A stretch of 64,000 nucleotides of DNA, from contig CAVRVS010000006.1 of the NCBI GenBank assembly GCA_963724705.1, forward strand, positions 310,001-374,000, given 5' to 3'. Each line of letters starts with the position of its first letter. Position 1 is the stretch's first letter. This stretch comes from DASQPR01 sp963724705 (GTDB taxonomy: Bacteria; Actinomycetota; Actinomycetes; Mycobacteriales; Micromonosporaceae). A program made the position numbers and the translations under genes. The notes beneath the pieces were generated by a model that made no database searches, had not been told where the DNA came from, and worked only from the letters and a program-made list of their open reading frames with translations. This document shows, piece after piece, positions 33,624-42,763 of the stretch.

Positions 33624-34937
33624 CTAGCGTTCGCCCATGCCTTCAGTGGCACTAGGCGGCTTGCGGTGCATCCGATAGTGCAGCACCAGGAACGGGAATC
33701 CGAACACCGAGAACGCGTGCTCCGCGCGAAGCTCGCCGTCCTTGACATGAACGTCGAGCTTCTCGGCGAAACCGTGCACGGCAACCGCGGTGAGGTCCTT
33801 GGTATCCGGATCGATGTAGGTCAGGTAGTGGCCCGGCTGATCGAGATCGCTGCGACTGGTCAACACCAGACCACCGCCACGTCGGGGATACGGCGCGAGC
33901 GTCGCCGTGAAGTTGGCCTGTGGCAACGGAAATCCGACACTGACGTACCCGCGGCCATCGCGGCGGTACGTCGTGTAAATGCCGACGTAGATCGGCTCAT
34001 CGTTGTCAGCGAACGAACGGATCCAGCCTCGCACGCTGACCACACCCTCGTGGTCGAGGCTTATCGTGTCGATCCGGCTCCGGATGCCGCGCTGCGCTTC
34101 GCGCTGATTCATCGGGACACTCGCCTGCCCAAGCGGGCGCGCCAACACGGTGCGATAAAGCAGGTAGCCGGGCCGCACCCACATCCGCCACTCCGGGACA
34201 ATATCCAGCGCGAAGCGGGTGGTGTGCTCGTAAAACTCACGGACCAACGGGTGCACGCCGGCCGGGTCGAACTGCGGGCCGGCCAGCTCATCGAGGGATT
34301 CGACGATGCCGACATCGTCCGCGTCGGCCTGGTATGCGCCGCCCAGCACGCTGGCCAGCTCCCTCACGTACCCGGTGCCAACGTAGCGGGTCTGAGCAGA
34401 CAGCGGCACGACGAACGGCAACTCCGCGGCGGGAACCCGCTCGGCCAATAGGCTCACCTGCGGGTCGCGGAACAAGGCCGCGGACGTGGTACGAAACGCC
34501 AGTATCGCGCCGCTGGCGACCGCCGCCGCCGGCACGCTGCGTCCGCTGGCGGCCGCGACCAGCCCGACTGCCGCGCCCACAACCGGGCCCAGCGCGACCT
34601 TCTCCGGCCGGATCCCGATCGCCCCGGCGAGCGCTCCGGTGCCCGCGCCGATCAGGACCGGGCCGGCCCCGGCCCGTCCGGCGACCCAGCCCAACGGCGC
34701 CGCCATCGCCGCGCTCATCGCGATCCGCGACCATAGCTCCGGGATTTCCCCAGGCCGCTGCCGTGCTCGGGCCACCGCCTCGACTGCGCCCATCGCGCAC
34801 GCTCCGACCGCCGCCCCGGCCACCACGGCCGGCACCCCCCGAGGTCCGGCCAGCGCGGCGCCGGCTAGGCCGCCGACTACGCTCGCGAAACCGATCGATC
34901 CGGGGCGTTCCGCCGGGGTCGCATCCTGAACAGCCAC
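33624..34937 (-). CDS. Unrecognised membrane protein with large soluble C-domain
   Basis: I do not recognise this 437-residue protein. Residues about 15-175 are Ala/Gly-rich hydrophobic helices (SVVGGLAGAALAGPRGVPAVVAGAAVGACAMGAVEAVA and later repeats). Residues about 175-437 are soluble with a beta-rich look, including VVPLSAQTRYVGTGYVRELASVLGG, EFYEHTTRFALDIVPEWRMWVRPGYLLY and ending FPFLVLHYRMHRKP. The EFYEHT...WVRPGYLLY segment recalls actinobacterial proteins of unknown role. GTG 34937 follows a GGGGG run. It is a single gene, convergent with the GGDEF-EAL gene. Confidence 0.65.
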   Translation of the reverse strand: MAVQDATPAERPGSIGFASVVGGLAGAALAGPRGVPAVVAGAAVGACAMGAVEAVARARQRPGEIPELWSRIAMSAAMAAPLGWVAGRAGAGPVLIGAGTGALAGAIGIRPEKVALGPVVGAAVGLVAAASGRSVPAAAVASGAILAFRTTSAALFRDPQVSLLAERVPAAELPFVVPLSAQTRYVGTGYVRELASVLGGAYQADADDVGIVESLDELAGPQFDPAGVHPLVREFYEHTTRFALDIVPEWRMWVRPGYLLYRTVLARPLGQASVPMNQREAQRGIRSRIDTISLDHEGVVSVRGWIRSFADNDEPIYVGIYTTYRRDGRGYVSVGFPLPQANFTATLAPYPRRGGGLVLTSRSDLDQPGHYLTYIDPDTKDLTAVAVHGFAEKLDVHVKDGELRAEHAFSVFGFPFLVLHYRMHRKPPSATEGMGER

Positions 34938-35044
34938 CCCCGAAATCTATCGTGACTACGTACGTTCCCCGGAGCGGTACGGGCTTCTCGGCCTGCTCGC
35001 GCCGTCGATGCGGAGGCGAGAAAGGGCTGCGACGAACAACCGGC

Positions 35045-35269
35045 CTACGACGGAGTGTCACGGGCCTCGGCTAGCAGCCGACGGGCTGAGGCTTCGTCAG
35101 ACGGGGCGACCAACACGCGAACACCCTGGATCTGTAGTTGCGGCTCCACTCCGCCGGCATCGTCTGCTGCCACGGCTGCTGTCAATCCTTCACTGCGAAG
35201 TAGGCCGACGATCAGTTCCGCCTCTGTACGGCTGCCGACGACCGCCACAGACACCGTTGCACCGTCCAC
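35045..35269 (-). CDS. DUF2007-like small protein
   Basis: This 74-residue protein (VSVAVVGSRTEAELIVGLLRSEGLTAAVAADDAGGVEPQLQIQGVRVLVAPSDEASARRLLAEA) fits the DUF2007 'putative signal transducing protein' family, a ferredoxin-like fold of beta-alpha-beta type. The function is not established. It starts at GTG 35269 and is a single gene. Confidence 0.8.
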   Translation of the reverse strand: MDGATVSVAVVGSRTEAELIVGLLRSEGLTAAVAADDAGGVEPQLQIQGVRVLVAPSDEASARRLLAEARDTPS

Positions 35270-35501
35270 GATCCAGCCTCCTCTACTTCCCGAATCGGCC
35301 CGAGGCCGCGAATGAATGTCGTGGTGACGTTCTGATTCGTCTGCGCATCTGTGGTGCCAGCCGAGTCGGCCGACCGGTCAGCTGTTACGCACCGCCAGGG
35401 CGTGTTGGACTAACCGTACGCTGTCGCCCGCTGGCAACCAGTAGTCCAAATACTGATTATCGTGGGGCGGTGAGGCATCACCAACCGGTTGCCGGCACGC
35501 C

Positions 35502-36389
35502 GTGGATGGCGGCAGCGTGACGCCGACGGCTGAGGAGACGGCCACCACCATGCTAGGCGCTGTCCGTGACGATCCTGCTCGGCGAATGGCCATCGCATCC
35601 CGGTTCTACGACCGACGGGTTGGGCGGCCCAGCATCCGGTCCTATCGCCGGGCGGAGCTCGCTTTCATGCGCTGGCAGATCAGACGGGGCGTGCTGGCTG
35701 CGGCGGACGGGGACCGGCCCGGAAGTCCCTGGTGGCGCGCCGTCAACGAGGATCTGCTACGCGACGCATGGCAGGCGGAGCTGATCGTCAGCGGCCTGAC
35801 CGGAACGGCCAGTCGGCCAAGTGTTGAATGCTGGATACGGTTCTTGCAGCGGCCTTCGGCCGAGCGGTGGTACCGGGCCCATAACGCCAGCATCGTGGCT
35901 GGGTATCTGGCGCACCGGGACCTATCCCGGCAGGAGTTGCCGCTTGAGCGGTTCTTTATGGATGTCGCCCTGGTCCGGGTGCTCTTCGCCCACAGCCTGC
36001 TTACGGCGCCCCGTCTGGCTCTGGGGCCCTTGAGCCCGGCGGGACGACTGTTCGGCGATCCTCGCTGGCGGGGTGCCGACGTGTTCTTGTCCCTGCACAA
36101 CATCCTCCCGTATCGGTATCCGCTCGACGGCTACACCCTGCAGGAGACTCTCGACGCCGAGAACTATCTGGGTCGGCTCATCGACTATGGCGTTATCTTG
36201 TCCCGCGTGCGCCCGCTCTACGCCCACGCAGCCGCCGAACTGAACGAGCCTCGACTGCTGGACATGCTCCGCGACGGCTGGCCCAGCTACGCATGGCCCT
36301 TTGATCAACGGCACGCTTGGACCACGACGCGAGCACCAGTCATGATGCGTGTGGTGCGGAAGCTGACGCCTAACACCCAAGCCGATTGA
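35502..36389 (+). CDS. Conserved-looking protein of unknown function
   Basis: I do not recognise this 295-residue soluble, helix-rich protein. It has no signal or membrane helix. Trp- and Tyr-rich segments (SPWWRAVNEDLLRDAWQAELIVSGLTG, LSLHNILPYRYPLDGYTLQETLDAENYLGRLIDYG) suggest a folded enzyme or binding protein, and codon use is typical of real genes here. The start may be GTG 35502 or GTG 35517. It is flanked by unrelated single genes, so context gives no clue. Confidence 0.6.
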   Translation: MDGGSVTPTAEETATTMLGAVRDDPARRMAIASRFYDRRVGRPSIRSYRRAELAFMRWQIRRGVLAAADGDRPGSPWWRAVNEDLLRDAWQAELIVSGLTGTASRPSVECWIRFLQRPSAERWYRAHNASIVAGYLAHRDLSRQELPLERFFMDVALVRVLFAHSLLTAPRLALGPLSPAGRLFGDPRWRGADVFLSLHNILPYRYPLDGYTLQETLDAENYLGRLIDYGVILSRVRPLYAHAAAELNEPRLLDMLRDGWPSYAWPFDQRHAWTTTRAPVMMRVVRKLTPNTQAD

Positions 36390-36501
36390 CAGCAACAGAG
36401 CAGCGGCGGCCCGCGCCGTGCCACATCAGCGTGTATCAGTGGGTTCAACGGCGCGACTATTGGGGCAGCGAGTTGATCGATCCTTGTGGTCTACTCGCGG
36501 C

Positions 36502-37101
36502 GTGTCCTCCGCGAACACCCGAGAACTTCCGATCTCGGTCCGGCGTAGCTCGCGCCTGATGGCCGGATGCGCAGTCCTGAGCGCTATCGGCGCCGGCATC
36601 GCGATCACGGCCGTAATGCATCTCAACGCAGCCAGCGTCATCTACCTCGGGATCGCGCCCGATGCCGACCAGCCGGACGCCTCCACCTTGGTGGCCGATA
36701 TCCACTCAGACCTCGTGCTTCACGCGATCGTCGAGATCGCTGGCCTCGTGGCGCTGACGGTGCTGAGCGTTTTGGTCCGTCGACCATGGCCGATCGCGCG
36801 CATCGGGGCGTGGATCAGCGCAGTTCTCATGTCATTCGGACTGGCCCTCGTCCTCGCCAGCAGCCCCGAAGCTCTCGTTTCGCCCGATGGGTCCGACACG
36901 CCAGCCGTCAGCAAGGCGTTGAACGATCTGCTCGTCGGTTGGTATCCAGCAGTCACCAGCGTGCTCGTCGCCGTCCAAATCGCAGCGATTCTCGTATTTT
37001 CACTGCTTCTCCTACGTACGGCGTCGGGTGAGTTCTACCGGCGGCAACGCGAAGACGGCCCCGCCGGCCTCTGGACGTTCGCGCCCCGGTCCGACTCCTG
37101 A
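36502..37101 (+). CDS. Four-helix integral membrane protein of unknown function
   Basis: This is a 199-residue protein with four hydrophobic helices (about 18-40, 70-92, 95-115 and 150-175), including VLHAIVEIAGLVALTVLSVLV and VTSVLVAVQIAAILVFSLLLL. Between helices 1 and 2 an acidic loop (APDADQPDASTLVADIHSD) would face one side of the membrane. GTG 36502 is a guess because no ribosome binding site is clear; an upstream start at 36418 is possible. Function unknown. Confidence 0.55.
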   Translation: MSSANTRELPISVRRSSRLMAGCAVLSAIGAGIAITAVMHLNAASVIYLGIAPDADQPDASTLVADIHSDLVLHAIVEIAGLVALTVLSVLVRRPWPIARIGAWISAVLMSFGLALVLASSPEALVSPDGSDTPAVSKALNDLLVGWYPAVTSVLVAVQIAAILVFSLLLLRTASGEFYRRQREDGPAGLWTFAPRSDS

Positions 37102-37211
37102 CCACCGAAGGAAGCTGCGGACACCTCGGGTGAGCACCTAAGCGCAGCCGCTTTGTCACGCCGGCACGAGCGTGCGCGCTGCGCGTCACCGTCAACGGCG
37201 CCCGCCGCACA

Positions 37212-37642
37212 CTACAAGGCGACCTGCCGCCGGAGCCGCCACGCGGCCGGTATAGCGAGCACCGCGCTCAAGACGATGACCGGGAGGTTTGCGGACAACA
37301 CGACGGCGTCTCCGCTGACCACTTCTATTGCGGCGTAAGCAAATCCAATTGCGTATGTCATGCGAGGTTCGTCACGGACGCCGACTCCAGCGCGATTATC
37401 AACGCCGCGGCGAACGCGGCCGCAAGACGGAGATTCGTCGGCGCCGAAAGGCGCCTGTTCTGGGCGGCCCGGACCCGAAGCCCGCCCATGATGAGTGCCC
37501 CGACGTCGCGTGCCGACGGTCGACGTCGGCCGCTCGGCGCCGCCTCCATCAGCGTGTCGAGCATCTCGTCGCCACGCTCCGCGCGGTAAGTCGCCGGGTA
37601 CGCGCACAGCAGTCTTGCGTACCGGCGCTCCAGGCTGCTCAT
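37212..37642 (-). pseudogene. Decayed permease-prefix-domain membrane gene
   Basis: The 5' part (37642-37358, 94 residues) is a normal start of the actinobacterial family that follows PadR regulators: RYARLLCAYPATYRAERGDEMLDTLMEAAPSGRRRPSARDVGALIMGGLRVRA, then one hydrophobic helix, ending abruptly at TAA-like stop 37358. A second frame then offers the C-terminal-like helix VVSGDAVVLSANLPVIVLSAVLAIPAAWRLRRQ to 37212. Complete members have several helices and about 300 residues, so this looks like an internally deleted and frameshifted gene. Its ATG overlaps the PadR stop by 4 bp. The first part alone could still be translated as a short protein. Confidence 0.55.
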
Positions 37643-38013
37643 GCCGGTCGGACCGTGCGACGCACCGCGACCCGCGGTGAAGCGGGCTTTTGCGATGCCC
37701 GAGCGTCGGTCACGAGGCGCGCGGCCTCGGCCATCCGCGCCGCCTCCGCGTGCAGGGCGGCCGAACCGGTCTTCGTGAGGCCGTACGAGCGCCGGGTCCG
37801 TCCATTCACGACCTCCTCGCCAACGAGTGTCACGTATCCCTCGGCGGTCAAGCGATCCAGGGCTGTGTAGAGCGTGCCCGTGGCGAGACGTACACGACCG
37901 TGCGACGCAGCCTCGGCGCGCTTGATGATGGCGTAGCCGTGTAACGGGCCATCCAAGAGCGACACGAGGACAAAATAGGTCGGCTCACGCATCGGGATGA
38001 TTGGTGTGCTCAC
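37639..38013 (-). CDS. PadR-family transcriptional regulator
   Basis: This 124-residue PadR winged helix protein has REPTYFVLVSLLDGPLHGYAIIKRAEAASHGRVRLATGTLYTALDRLTAEGYV and a wing EVVNGRTRRSYGLTKTG. In this arrangement PadR controls the following membrane gene, here apparently decayed. GTG 38013 gives VSTPIIPMREP; ATG 37992 is an alternative. A CATGATCATG palindrome overlaps the start region, consistent with autoregulation. Confidence 0.88.
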   Translation of the reverse strand: MSTPIIPMREPTYFVLVSLLDGPLHGYAIIKRAEAASHGRVRLATGTLYTALDRLTAEGYVTLVGEEVVNGRTRRSYGLTKTGSAALHAEAARMAEAARLVTDARASQKPASPRVAVRRTVRPA

Positions 38014-38022
38014 ATGATCATG
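38013..38022. promoter_or_regulatory. Candidate PadR autoregulatory palindrome
   Basis: CATGATCATG is a perfect 10-base palindrome at the PadR start codon. The interval to 38060 is AT-richer than its surroundings and contains ACAT/ATGT half-sites. Binding is inferred. Confidence 0.4.
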
Positions 38023-38151
38023 ATACGTAGGCCACCGACATGTCGTCAACCTACATATTCAGTGTGAGACGATCGCCGGTACGCGTAACCCATGCCGTCG
38101 CCGTTGGTCGATGTTGGTTCTGTCCACGAACACCGATGGACGGGATCGGAT

Positions 38152-38194
38152 CTCCCGCTGCCGGTGGAGGCCTTGCAACCACCGGCAGCGGGAG
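38152..38194 (-). terminator. Strong hairpin after the phospholipase gene
   Basis: Sixteen-base perfect arms CTCCCGCTGCCGGTGG (38152-38167) and CCACCGGCAGCGGGAG (38179-38194) with an 11-base loop lie about 64 bases past the leftward stop at 38258. Confidence 0.85.
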
Positions 38195-38257
38195 GGAATA
38201 ACGATCCCCCGCGTTTGTAGTAGACAACCGCGTCACGCCGTTGGCGCGTCGCAGTGT

Positions 38258-39751
38258 TCAGCCGACGCGGTGCCGGTGTCCACGCTCCTGGCGGGGTACG
38301 GACTGGTCCGCACTGGGCACGGTCGGCAGTGGCAGTTGGCTGGCCTCGAACTGGGCCAGGTTGGCGGCGCCCTGCGTGTCCGGCAGGGTCGGCGGCTCCT
38401 GGAAGTCGTTGAAGCGGAACGCTGACGTCAGATCGCCGACGGTACGGCGGCGCCAGTCGCTGATGTTGGTCTCCTTGACGCCGGTGATGCGCTCGAGGAA
38501 CTTCAACTGGGAGGTGTGGTCGGACACGTCGGAGTTCACGTAGCCGCCCACTGTCCAAGGTGAAACGATGATGCACGGCACCCGGAAGCCGAGACCGACC
38601 GGAAAACCGCCGCCGGCGGTGCCCGTGTTGGAGGTCTTGAACACGAACTCGTCCGGCGTGCCCGGCGGCGGGGTGGGCGGCAGAACGTGGTCGAACAGAC
38701 CGTCGTTCTCATCGTAGGAGAGGATGAATACGGTCTTGGCCCACACGTCGGGGTTCGCCGCGATTGCGTCGATCTTGCCTGCGACGAACTGTGCCCCGGT
38801 GGCCGGGAGGTTCGCCGGATGCTCATCGGCGTTGGACGGCGGCAGGATCCAGCTCACCGTCGGCAGCGAATCGTTCATGCAGTCGTACTCGAACTGACCC
38901 AGCGGCTGGACCGCCATGCCGTTGTCGAACATCGGGTCGCCCGGCTGGGCCATCCCGAACTCGGTGAACTTGCTGATTGCGGCCGCGCCGGTAAGGCTGC
39001 CCGGCTGGCGATAGATCTTCCAGCTAACGCCGGCGTCGGTGAGACGCTTCGGGTACGTCGTCCACGAGAACTGGTTCGACGGGCCGCTGGTCGTGAGCGA
39101 CGGACCGCCGGCCAGGCCATTGGGGTCGATCGTGCCGGACATCCACATGTGCCGGTTGGGGCCGGTGTCGCCGATCACCGAACAGTGATAGGAATCCAGC
39201 ACGGTGAAGGCATCGGCCAGCGCGTACTGGAAGGGGATGTCTTCGCGGGTGAGGTAGCCCATGATGAACGGTGCGTCGTCCGGCCCGTCCGCCGCGATGT
39301 GAGCCGGCAGCCAGTTGTCCATCTTGCCGCCGTTCCAGGCCGCGTGTTGCACCTCCCACGCGTGGCTGGTCGATGGGATCGCCTGCGCCGCGCTGATCGT
39401 GGTATTCAACCGGTACGGCAACAGGTATCCGTCCGGGTTGGACGAATAGGGCTGGAAGAAGACCGGGCGACCGTTCGGGAGACGCAATGCGTGCGGGTCA
39501 TCGAAGCCTCGCACGCCGGACAGCGCGCCGAAGTAGTGGTCAAAGCTGCGATTCTCCTGCATCAACATGACGACGTGCTTCACGTCCTTGAGGCTGCCGT
39601 GGCCACCATGCTGTGGCGTCGCGGCCATCGCCTTGCGTACGTTCGGCGGCAGGGCGAGCGAGGCTACACCGAGGCCAACGGCTGCGGCGCCGCCGAGCAA
39701 TCTGCGACGAGTAGTTCCGGTGTCGGGGGTCTGATCCGGGCTGTCTTCCAT
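38258..39751 (-). CDS. Tat-secreted phospholipase C / phosphoesterase-family enzyme
   Basis: This 497-residue phosphoesterase of the phosphocholine-type phospholipase C superfamily has a twin-arginine signal TTRRRLLGGAAAVGLGVASLALP and the N-terminal metal motif VVMLMQENRSFDHYFGAL with conserved Glu-Asn. Later it has HNCS-like DSYHCSVIGDTGPNRHMWMSG, and FILSYDENDGLFDHVLPP with Asp/Glu/His ligands. It lacks the extra C-terminal domains of the about 700-residue haemolytic PC-PLC enzymes. Similar single-domain proteins are secreted by many actinomycetes. Phosphate scavenging from lipids is a plausible role. Confidence 0.9.
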   Translation of the reverse strand: MEDSPDQTPDTGTTRRRLLGGAAAVGLGVASLALPPNVRKAMAATPQHGGHGSLKDVKHVVMLMQENRSFDHYFGALSGVRGFDDPHALRLPNGRPVFFQPYSSNPDGYLLPYRLNTTISAAQAIPSTSHAWEVQHAAWNGGKMDNWLPAHIAADGPDDAPFIMGYLTREDIPFQYALADAFTVLDSYHCSVIGDTGPNRHMWMSGTIDPNGLAGGPSLTTSGPSNQFSWTTYPKRLTDAGVSWKIYRQPGSLTGAAAISKFTEFGMAQPGDPMFDNGMAVQPLGQFEYDCMNDSLPTVSWILPPSNADEHPANLPATGAQFVAGKIDAIAANPDVWAKTVFILSYDENDGLFDHVLPPTPPPGTPDEFVFKTSNTGTAGGGFPVGLGFRVPCIIVSPWTVGGYVNSDVSDHTSQLKFLERITGVKETNISDWRRRTVGDLTSAFRFNDFQEPPTLPDTQGAANLAQFEASQLPLPTVPSADQSVPRQERGHRHRVG

Positions 39752-40141
39752 GATGGCTGTCCTTCGCGGCGAGGGGGATGGGTCCAGGCCACAATGGACA
39801 GCTCGCCGAACAAGCCGCTGACGCCGAGGTAACGGACGAACTAAGCTCTCTCGGACTTCCGAGTTGTCCGGTATTTTGAATTTTCCAATGCTTTACCTGT
39901 ACGCCGGCGGGCGGATCAGCGCTGTTGCATTTCTCTGATCAATAGACCGGGGTGATGCCGGGCGCGCATCCGCAGGGAGCATGGCGAAGGCCCGCGGATT
40001 CCGGGCGATCAGCTGTGCGGCCGCGACATGGCGGAACTCGGGCGGATTACCGACGGTCGACCAGGTCATCCAAGCGATCTGGCGACGGATCGGCAACTGA
40101 CCACCCGCAACGTCATCTGGCGTCGCGTTCCGCTTGTCGGC
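39752..40141. other. Intergenic region upstream of the phospholipase gene
   Basis: The stretch holds an AT-rich segment near 39850-39900 that may be the phospholipase promoter. A leftward frame from TTG 40096 (67 codons, RRQIAWMTWSTVGNPPEFRHVAAAQLIARNPRAF) has protein-like composition, but no ribosome binding site is visible. I do not call it a gene. Confidence 0.4.
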
Positions 40142-41764
40142 CTAGCCGGCGAGCGACCAGAATCCGCAGTTGTGTTCGGCCGCGAAGTCGGTTTCGAGTT
40201 GCGGCCGCGGCGGCGCGAGCGACTGCATCAGCTGATGGGTGGGATCGAACCGGGGCCAGAACGGCGCGCCGGGTCCGGACGGCGCATCGCGCTTCGCGAC
40301 ATTCGTCCAGTAGGTCGTCATGGCCGCCGCGAGCTGTTGTTGCGGGCCGGAAAGGGGCGTCGGGAAGGCGCTCACGTTCAAATCGAAGACGTACTGGATC
40401 TCCGATGCGTGCGCCGCGCCGTACGGGAAACCGATGGGCGGCAGGAATAGCTCCGGCGCGTCCTCATCGTTGAATTCGTACGCATAAGTCGGGACGTACT
40501 TCGACACCGAGTCGTCGAGGGCCAGGGCCGGGCAGGCGAAGATCGCGTCGGTGCCGACCGCACCGAGCGCGACCGACGGGCTCGGATAGGCGCTCAGCGG
40601 GTATTGCGCCGCGATGATCGCCGCCGTGGTCGCCGGGACGCCCAGGGTCGAGGAGATCATGCTCGTGTAATTCGCCGCCGTGACCGGTGCACCTTCCAAC
40701 GCCGACAGCGCCACGAACAGGCGCCACTCGTCGTGGTTGGAGCCATTGATCACCGGTACGTGATTGAACTGTCCGCTGGCCAGCGCGGGCGCCAACGATT
40801 CGGTGAGCACCTGGCCGTCAACGTCCGGTTGATACCCGGCCGCGTTCTCGTCGGCCAAAATCGTCTGTACGGGGAGGCTACGTAGGCAGGCGGCGGTCTG
40901 GTCGGCACATCCGGCCTGTATGGCGAACGCCTCGCCGGCCGCCTCGGCCGTCGTCAGCGACGCGGTGTTGAGCGCGTAGGCGCCGCTCTCGATGATTGCG
41001 CGGTCGAACAGTCCGCGGGCGCCCGGTGAGACGAGCTGTGACGTGACGCTGAGGCCACCGGCCGACTCGCCGAAGATAGTCACGTTGTGCGAGTCGCCAC
41101 CGAAGTTGCCGATGTTGCCTTGCACCCAGCGCAGGGCGGCCTGCTGATCCATGAGGCCGTAGTCGCCGGATGGGCCACCGGCCGCGCCGGCGAGCGCCGG
41201 GTGGGCGAGAAAGCCGAGCGCGCCAAGTCGATAGTTGATCGTCACGACGATCACGCCGTCACGAACGAGTTGAGTCGGGTTGTAGTCGTCACTCTCGCCC
41301 GTCACCAGGGCGCCGCCGTGGATCCACACCATGACCGGCAGGTGTCGGGGTGCGCGCGATGTCCTTTGCGCCGGCGTGAAGACATTCAGATATAAGCAGT
41401 CTTCGGACGTACTGGCCACGCCGAATGGAGACGCGGACTGTGCGCAATGCGGAGCGAAGGCGGTCGCATTCCGTACGCCCCGCCAACGGGTGGCCGGCTG
41501 CGGCGCGCGCCAACGCAAGGCGCCCACCGGCGGGGCCGCGTAGGGAAGACCGAGGAATTCATCCGTCGTACCCGTGGTCTTGCCCATCACCCGGCCGTCG
41601 TTGGTCGCCACGACGAGGCCGGCACTAGACACATGTCGATCGGGAGTCGCCGCGCTGGCAGCGCTCGCATTGAGGACGGCCGTGCTGGCGACCAAGGCGC
41701 CGATGGTCAGGGCACCGAGAGCGAGGCGAGCACGGGAGGCCCGGTGGGCTCCGACTGCAAACAT
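40142..41764 (-). CDS. Secreted carboxylesterase/type B lipase
   Basis: This 540-residue alpha/beta hydrolase of the cholinesterase/PnbA group has a Sec signal (RARLALGALTIGALVASTAVLNASAASA), the oxyanion segment VMVWIHGGAL and the nucleophile elbow FGESAGG. A paired Cys region (SEDCLYLNVF, CADQTAACL) likely forms disulphides and the catalytic acid and His lie downstream. I chose ATG 41764 because it gives a normal signal peptide; the frame extends upstream to 41833. Ester substrates cannot be predicted. It is a single gene. Confidence 0.88.
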   Translation of the reverse strand: MFAVGAHRASRARLALGALTIGALVASTAVLNASAASAATPDRHVSSAGLVVATNDGRVMGKTTGTTDEFLGLPYAAPPVGALRWRAPQPATRWRGVRNATAFAPHCAQSASPFGVASTSEDCLYLNVFTPAQRTSRAPRHLPVMVWIHGGALVTGESDDYNPTQLVRDGVIVVTINYRLGALGFLAHPALAGAAGGPSGDYGLMDQQAALRWVQGNIGNFGGDSHNVTIFGESAGGLSVTSQLVSPGARGLFDRAIIESGAYALNTASLTTAEAAGEAFAIQAGCADQTAACLRSLPVQTILADENAAGYQPDVDGQVLTESLAPALASGQFNHVPVINGSNHDEWRLFVALSALEGAPVTAANYTSMISSTLGVPATTAAIIAAQYPLSAYPSPSVALGAVGTDAIFACPALALDDSVSKYVPTYAYEFNDEDAPELFLPPIGFPYGAAHASEIQYVFDLNVSAFPTPLSGPQQQLAAAMTTYWTNVAKRDAPSGPGAPFWPRFDPTHQLMQSLAPPRPQLETDFAAEHNCGFWSLAG

Positions 41765-42203
41765 GAGTGTCTCCATCTCACGCAGCAACGCGAATGTGGG
41801 CATTGACCTTCGTTGTGACCGGCGTGCAGCCATAGTTACCGGCGCGTCACATCATCGTAAATATTGATGACGGTCGTATCGACGAGTCAAGGTCCGGCGA
41901 CCCTCGCCGATCGCACGCCGGCTGCCCGCAGAGCAGGTTGACGGTGATCCCATCCGGAGTGGTCACCTATGCGGCGCCGGTCCACCCGCGGCTCGATGAT
42001 TGGACATTGACGAAAAAGCAACGCGATATTGACGCCGCGACGGCGGACAGGAGACTGGGACGGTGGTTGCATCGATGGCGTGGACGACCGTCTGACTCCG
42101 TTGCCGAAGCGGTACCCGGGGGTCACCAGCGCCCCACACGGCCCACAACGCGGCACCAACGCCGACCACCACGTCGATGACAATCGGTCTCGCGGAGACT
42201 GCA
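41765..42203. other. Intergenic region between carboxylesterase and Usp genes
   Basis: This stretch of about 440 bases is divergent and should hold two promoters. Near 41850-41875 there is an AT-rich segment with TCATC and GATGA half-sites around GTAAATATT, a possible regulator site. A leftward open frame with one hydrophobic run lies at 41963-42247, but it overlaps the Usp start and degenerates into Arg/Pro, so I reject it as a gene. Confidence 0.4.
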
Positions 42204-42704
42204 ATGACCGCTAAAGCGAGCCCGCGGATCGTCGTGGGCGTGTCCACGTCCCTAGCCGGACTGGCCGCGCTGCGGCTCGCCGTCGCCGAGGCCCGTCGCC
42301 GTGGGATCCCTCAGATTACGGCCGTCCGGGCGTGGCCGGATGCTAGCCGCGGCCGGTCGGCCCCATGGGCCGCCGAGTTGATTCGCATGTGTGTGAAGAC
42401 CATCGACGCCGCGACCACGGCCGTCTTCGGCGGTCTGCCATCGGGCGTCGCGATTCAGGCCCTGGCGCCGCGTGGGCGACCCGGCCCGGAGCTCGTCAGG
42501 TACGTCACGGACGACCAAGACATGATCATTGTGGGCACCCGTCGGCGCTACCGACCGGGAACTGGAGTCGGCGGCTACTGCGCCCGTCACGCACCATGCC
42601 CCGTCGTCATCGTTCCGCCCCCGTCCATGGTTGGACGAGGCCACACCCACCGACTGGCTCGGTCTCTGCTCCGCGACGTCGACAACGTCGCAACTCTCCG
42701 GTGA
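42204..42704 (+). CDS. Universal stress protein (UspA family)
   Basis: This 166-residue single-domain UspA-fold protein has ASPRIVVGVSTSLAGLAALRLAVAEARRRGIPQITAVRAW, then GRPGPELVRYVTDDQDMIIVGTRRRYRPGTGVGGYCARHAPCPVVIV. The G2XG9G(S/T) ATP-binding motif is only partly kept (GTRRRYRPGTGVGGYC), so nucleotide binding is uncertain. RBS GGAGA lies 6 bases before ATG 42204. It is a single gene. Confidence 0.85.
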   Translation: MTAKASPRIVVGVSTSLAGLAALRLAVAEARRRGIPQITAVRAWPDASRGRSAPWAAELIRMCVKTIDAATTAVFGGLPSGVAIQALAPRGRPGPELVRYVTDDQDMIIVGTRRRYRPGTGVGGYCARHAPCPVVIVPPPSMVGRGHTHRLARSLLRDVDNVATLR

Positions 42705-42763
42705 CGCCGTTGTTGTGTTGCCTAATTGGGGACCAGCGCCGTGCTTCGCGGTGCTCGGCCGCC

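Noticed and set aside
39893..40096. Short leftward frame with protein-like composition
   Set aside because: A TTG start without any ribosome binding site and no recognisable family; kept only as a note in the intergenic entry.
41963..42247. Leftward frame with a hydrophobic stretch upstream of the Usp gene
   Set aside because: It overlaps the Usp start, lacks a ribosome binding site and becomes Arg/Pro-rich.
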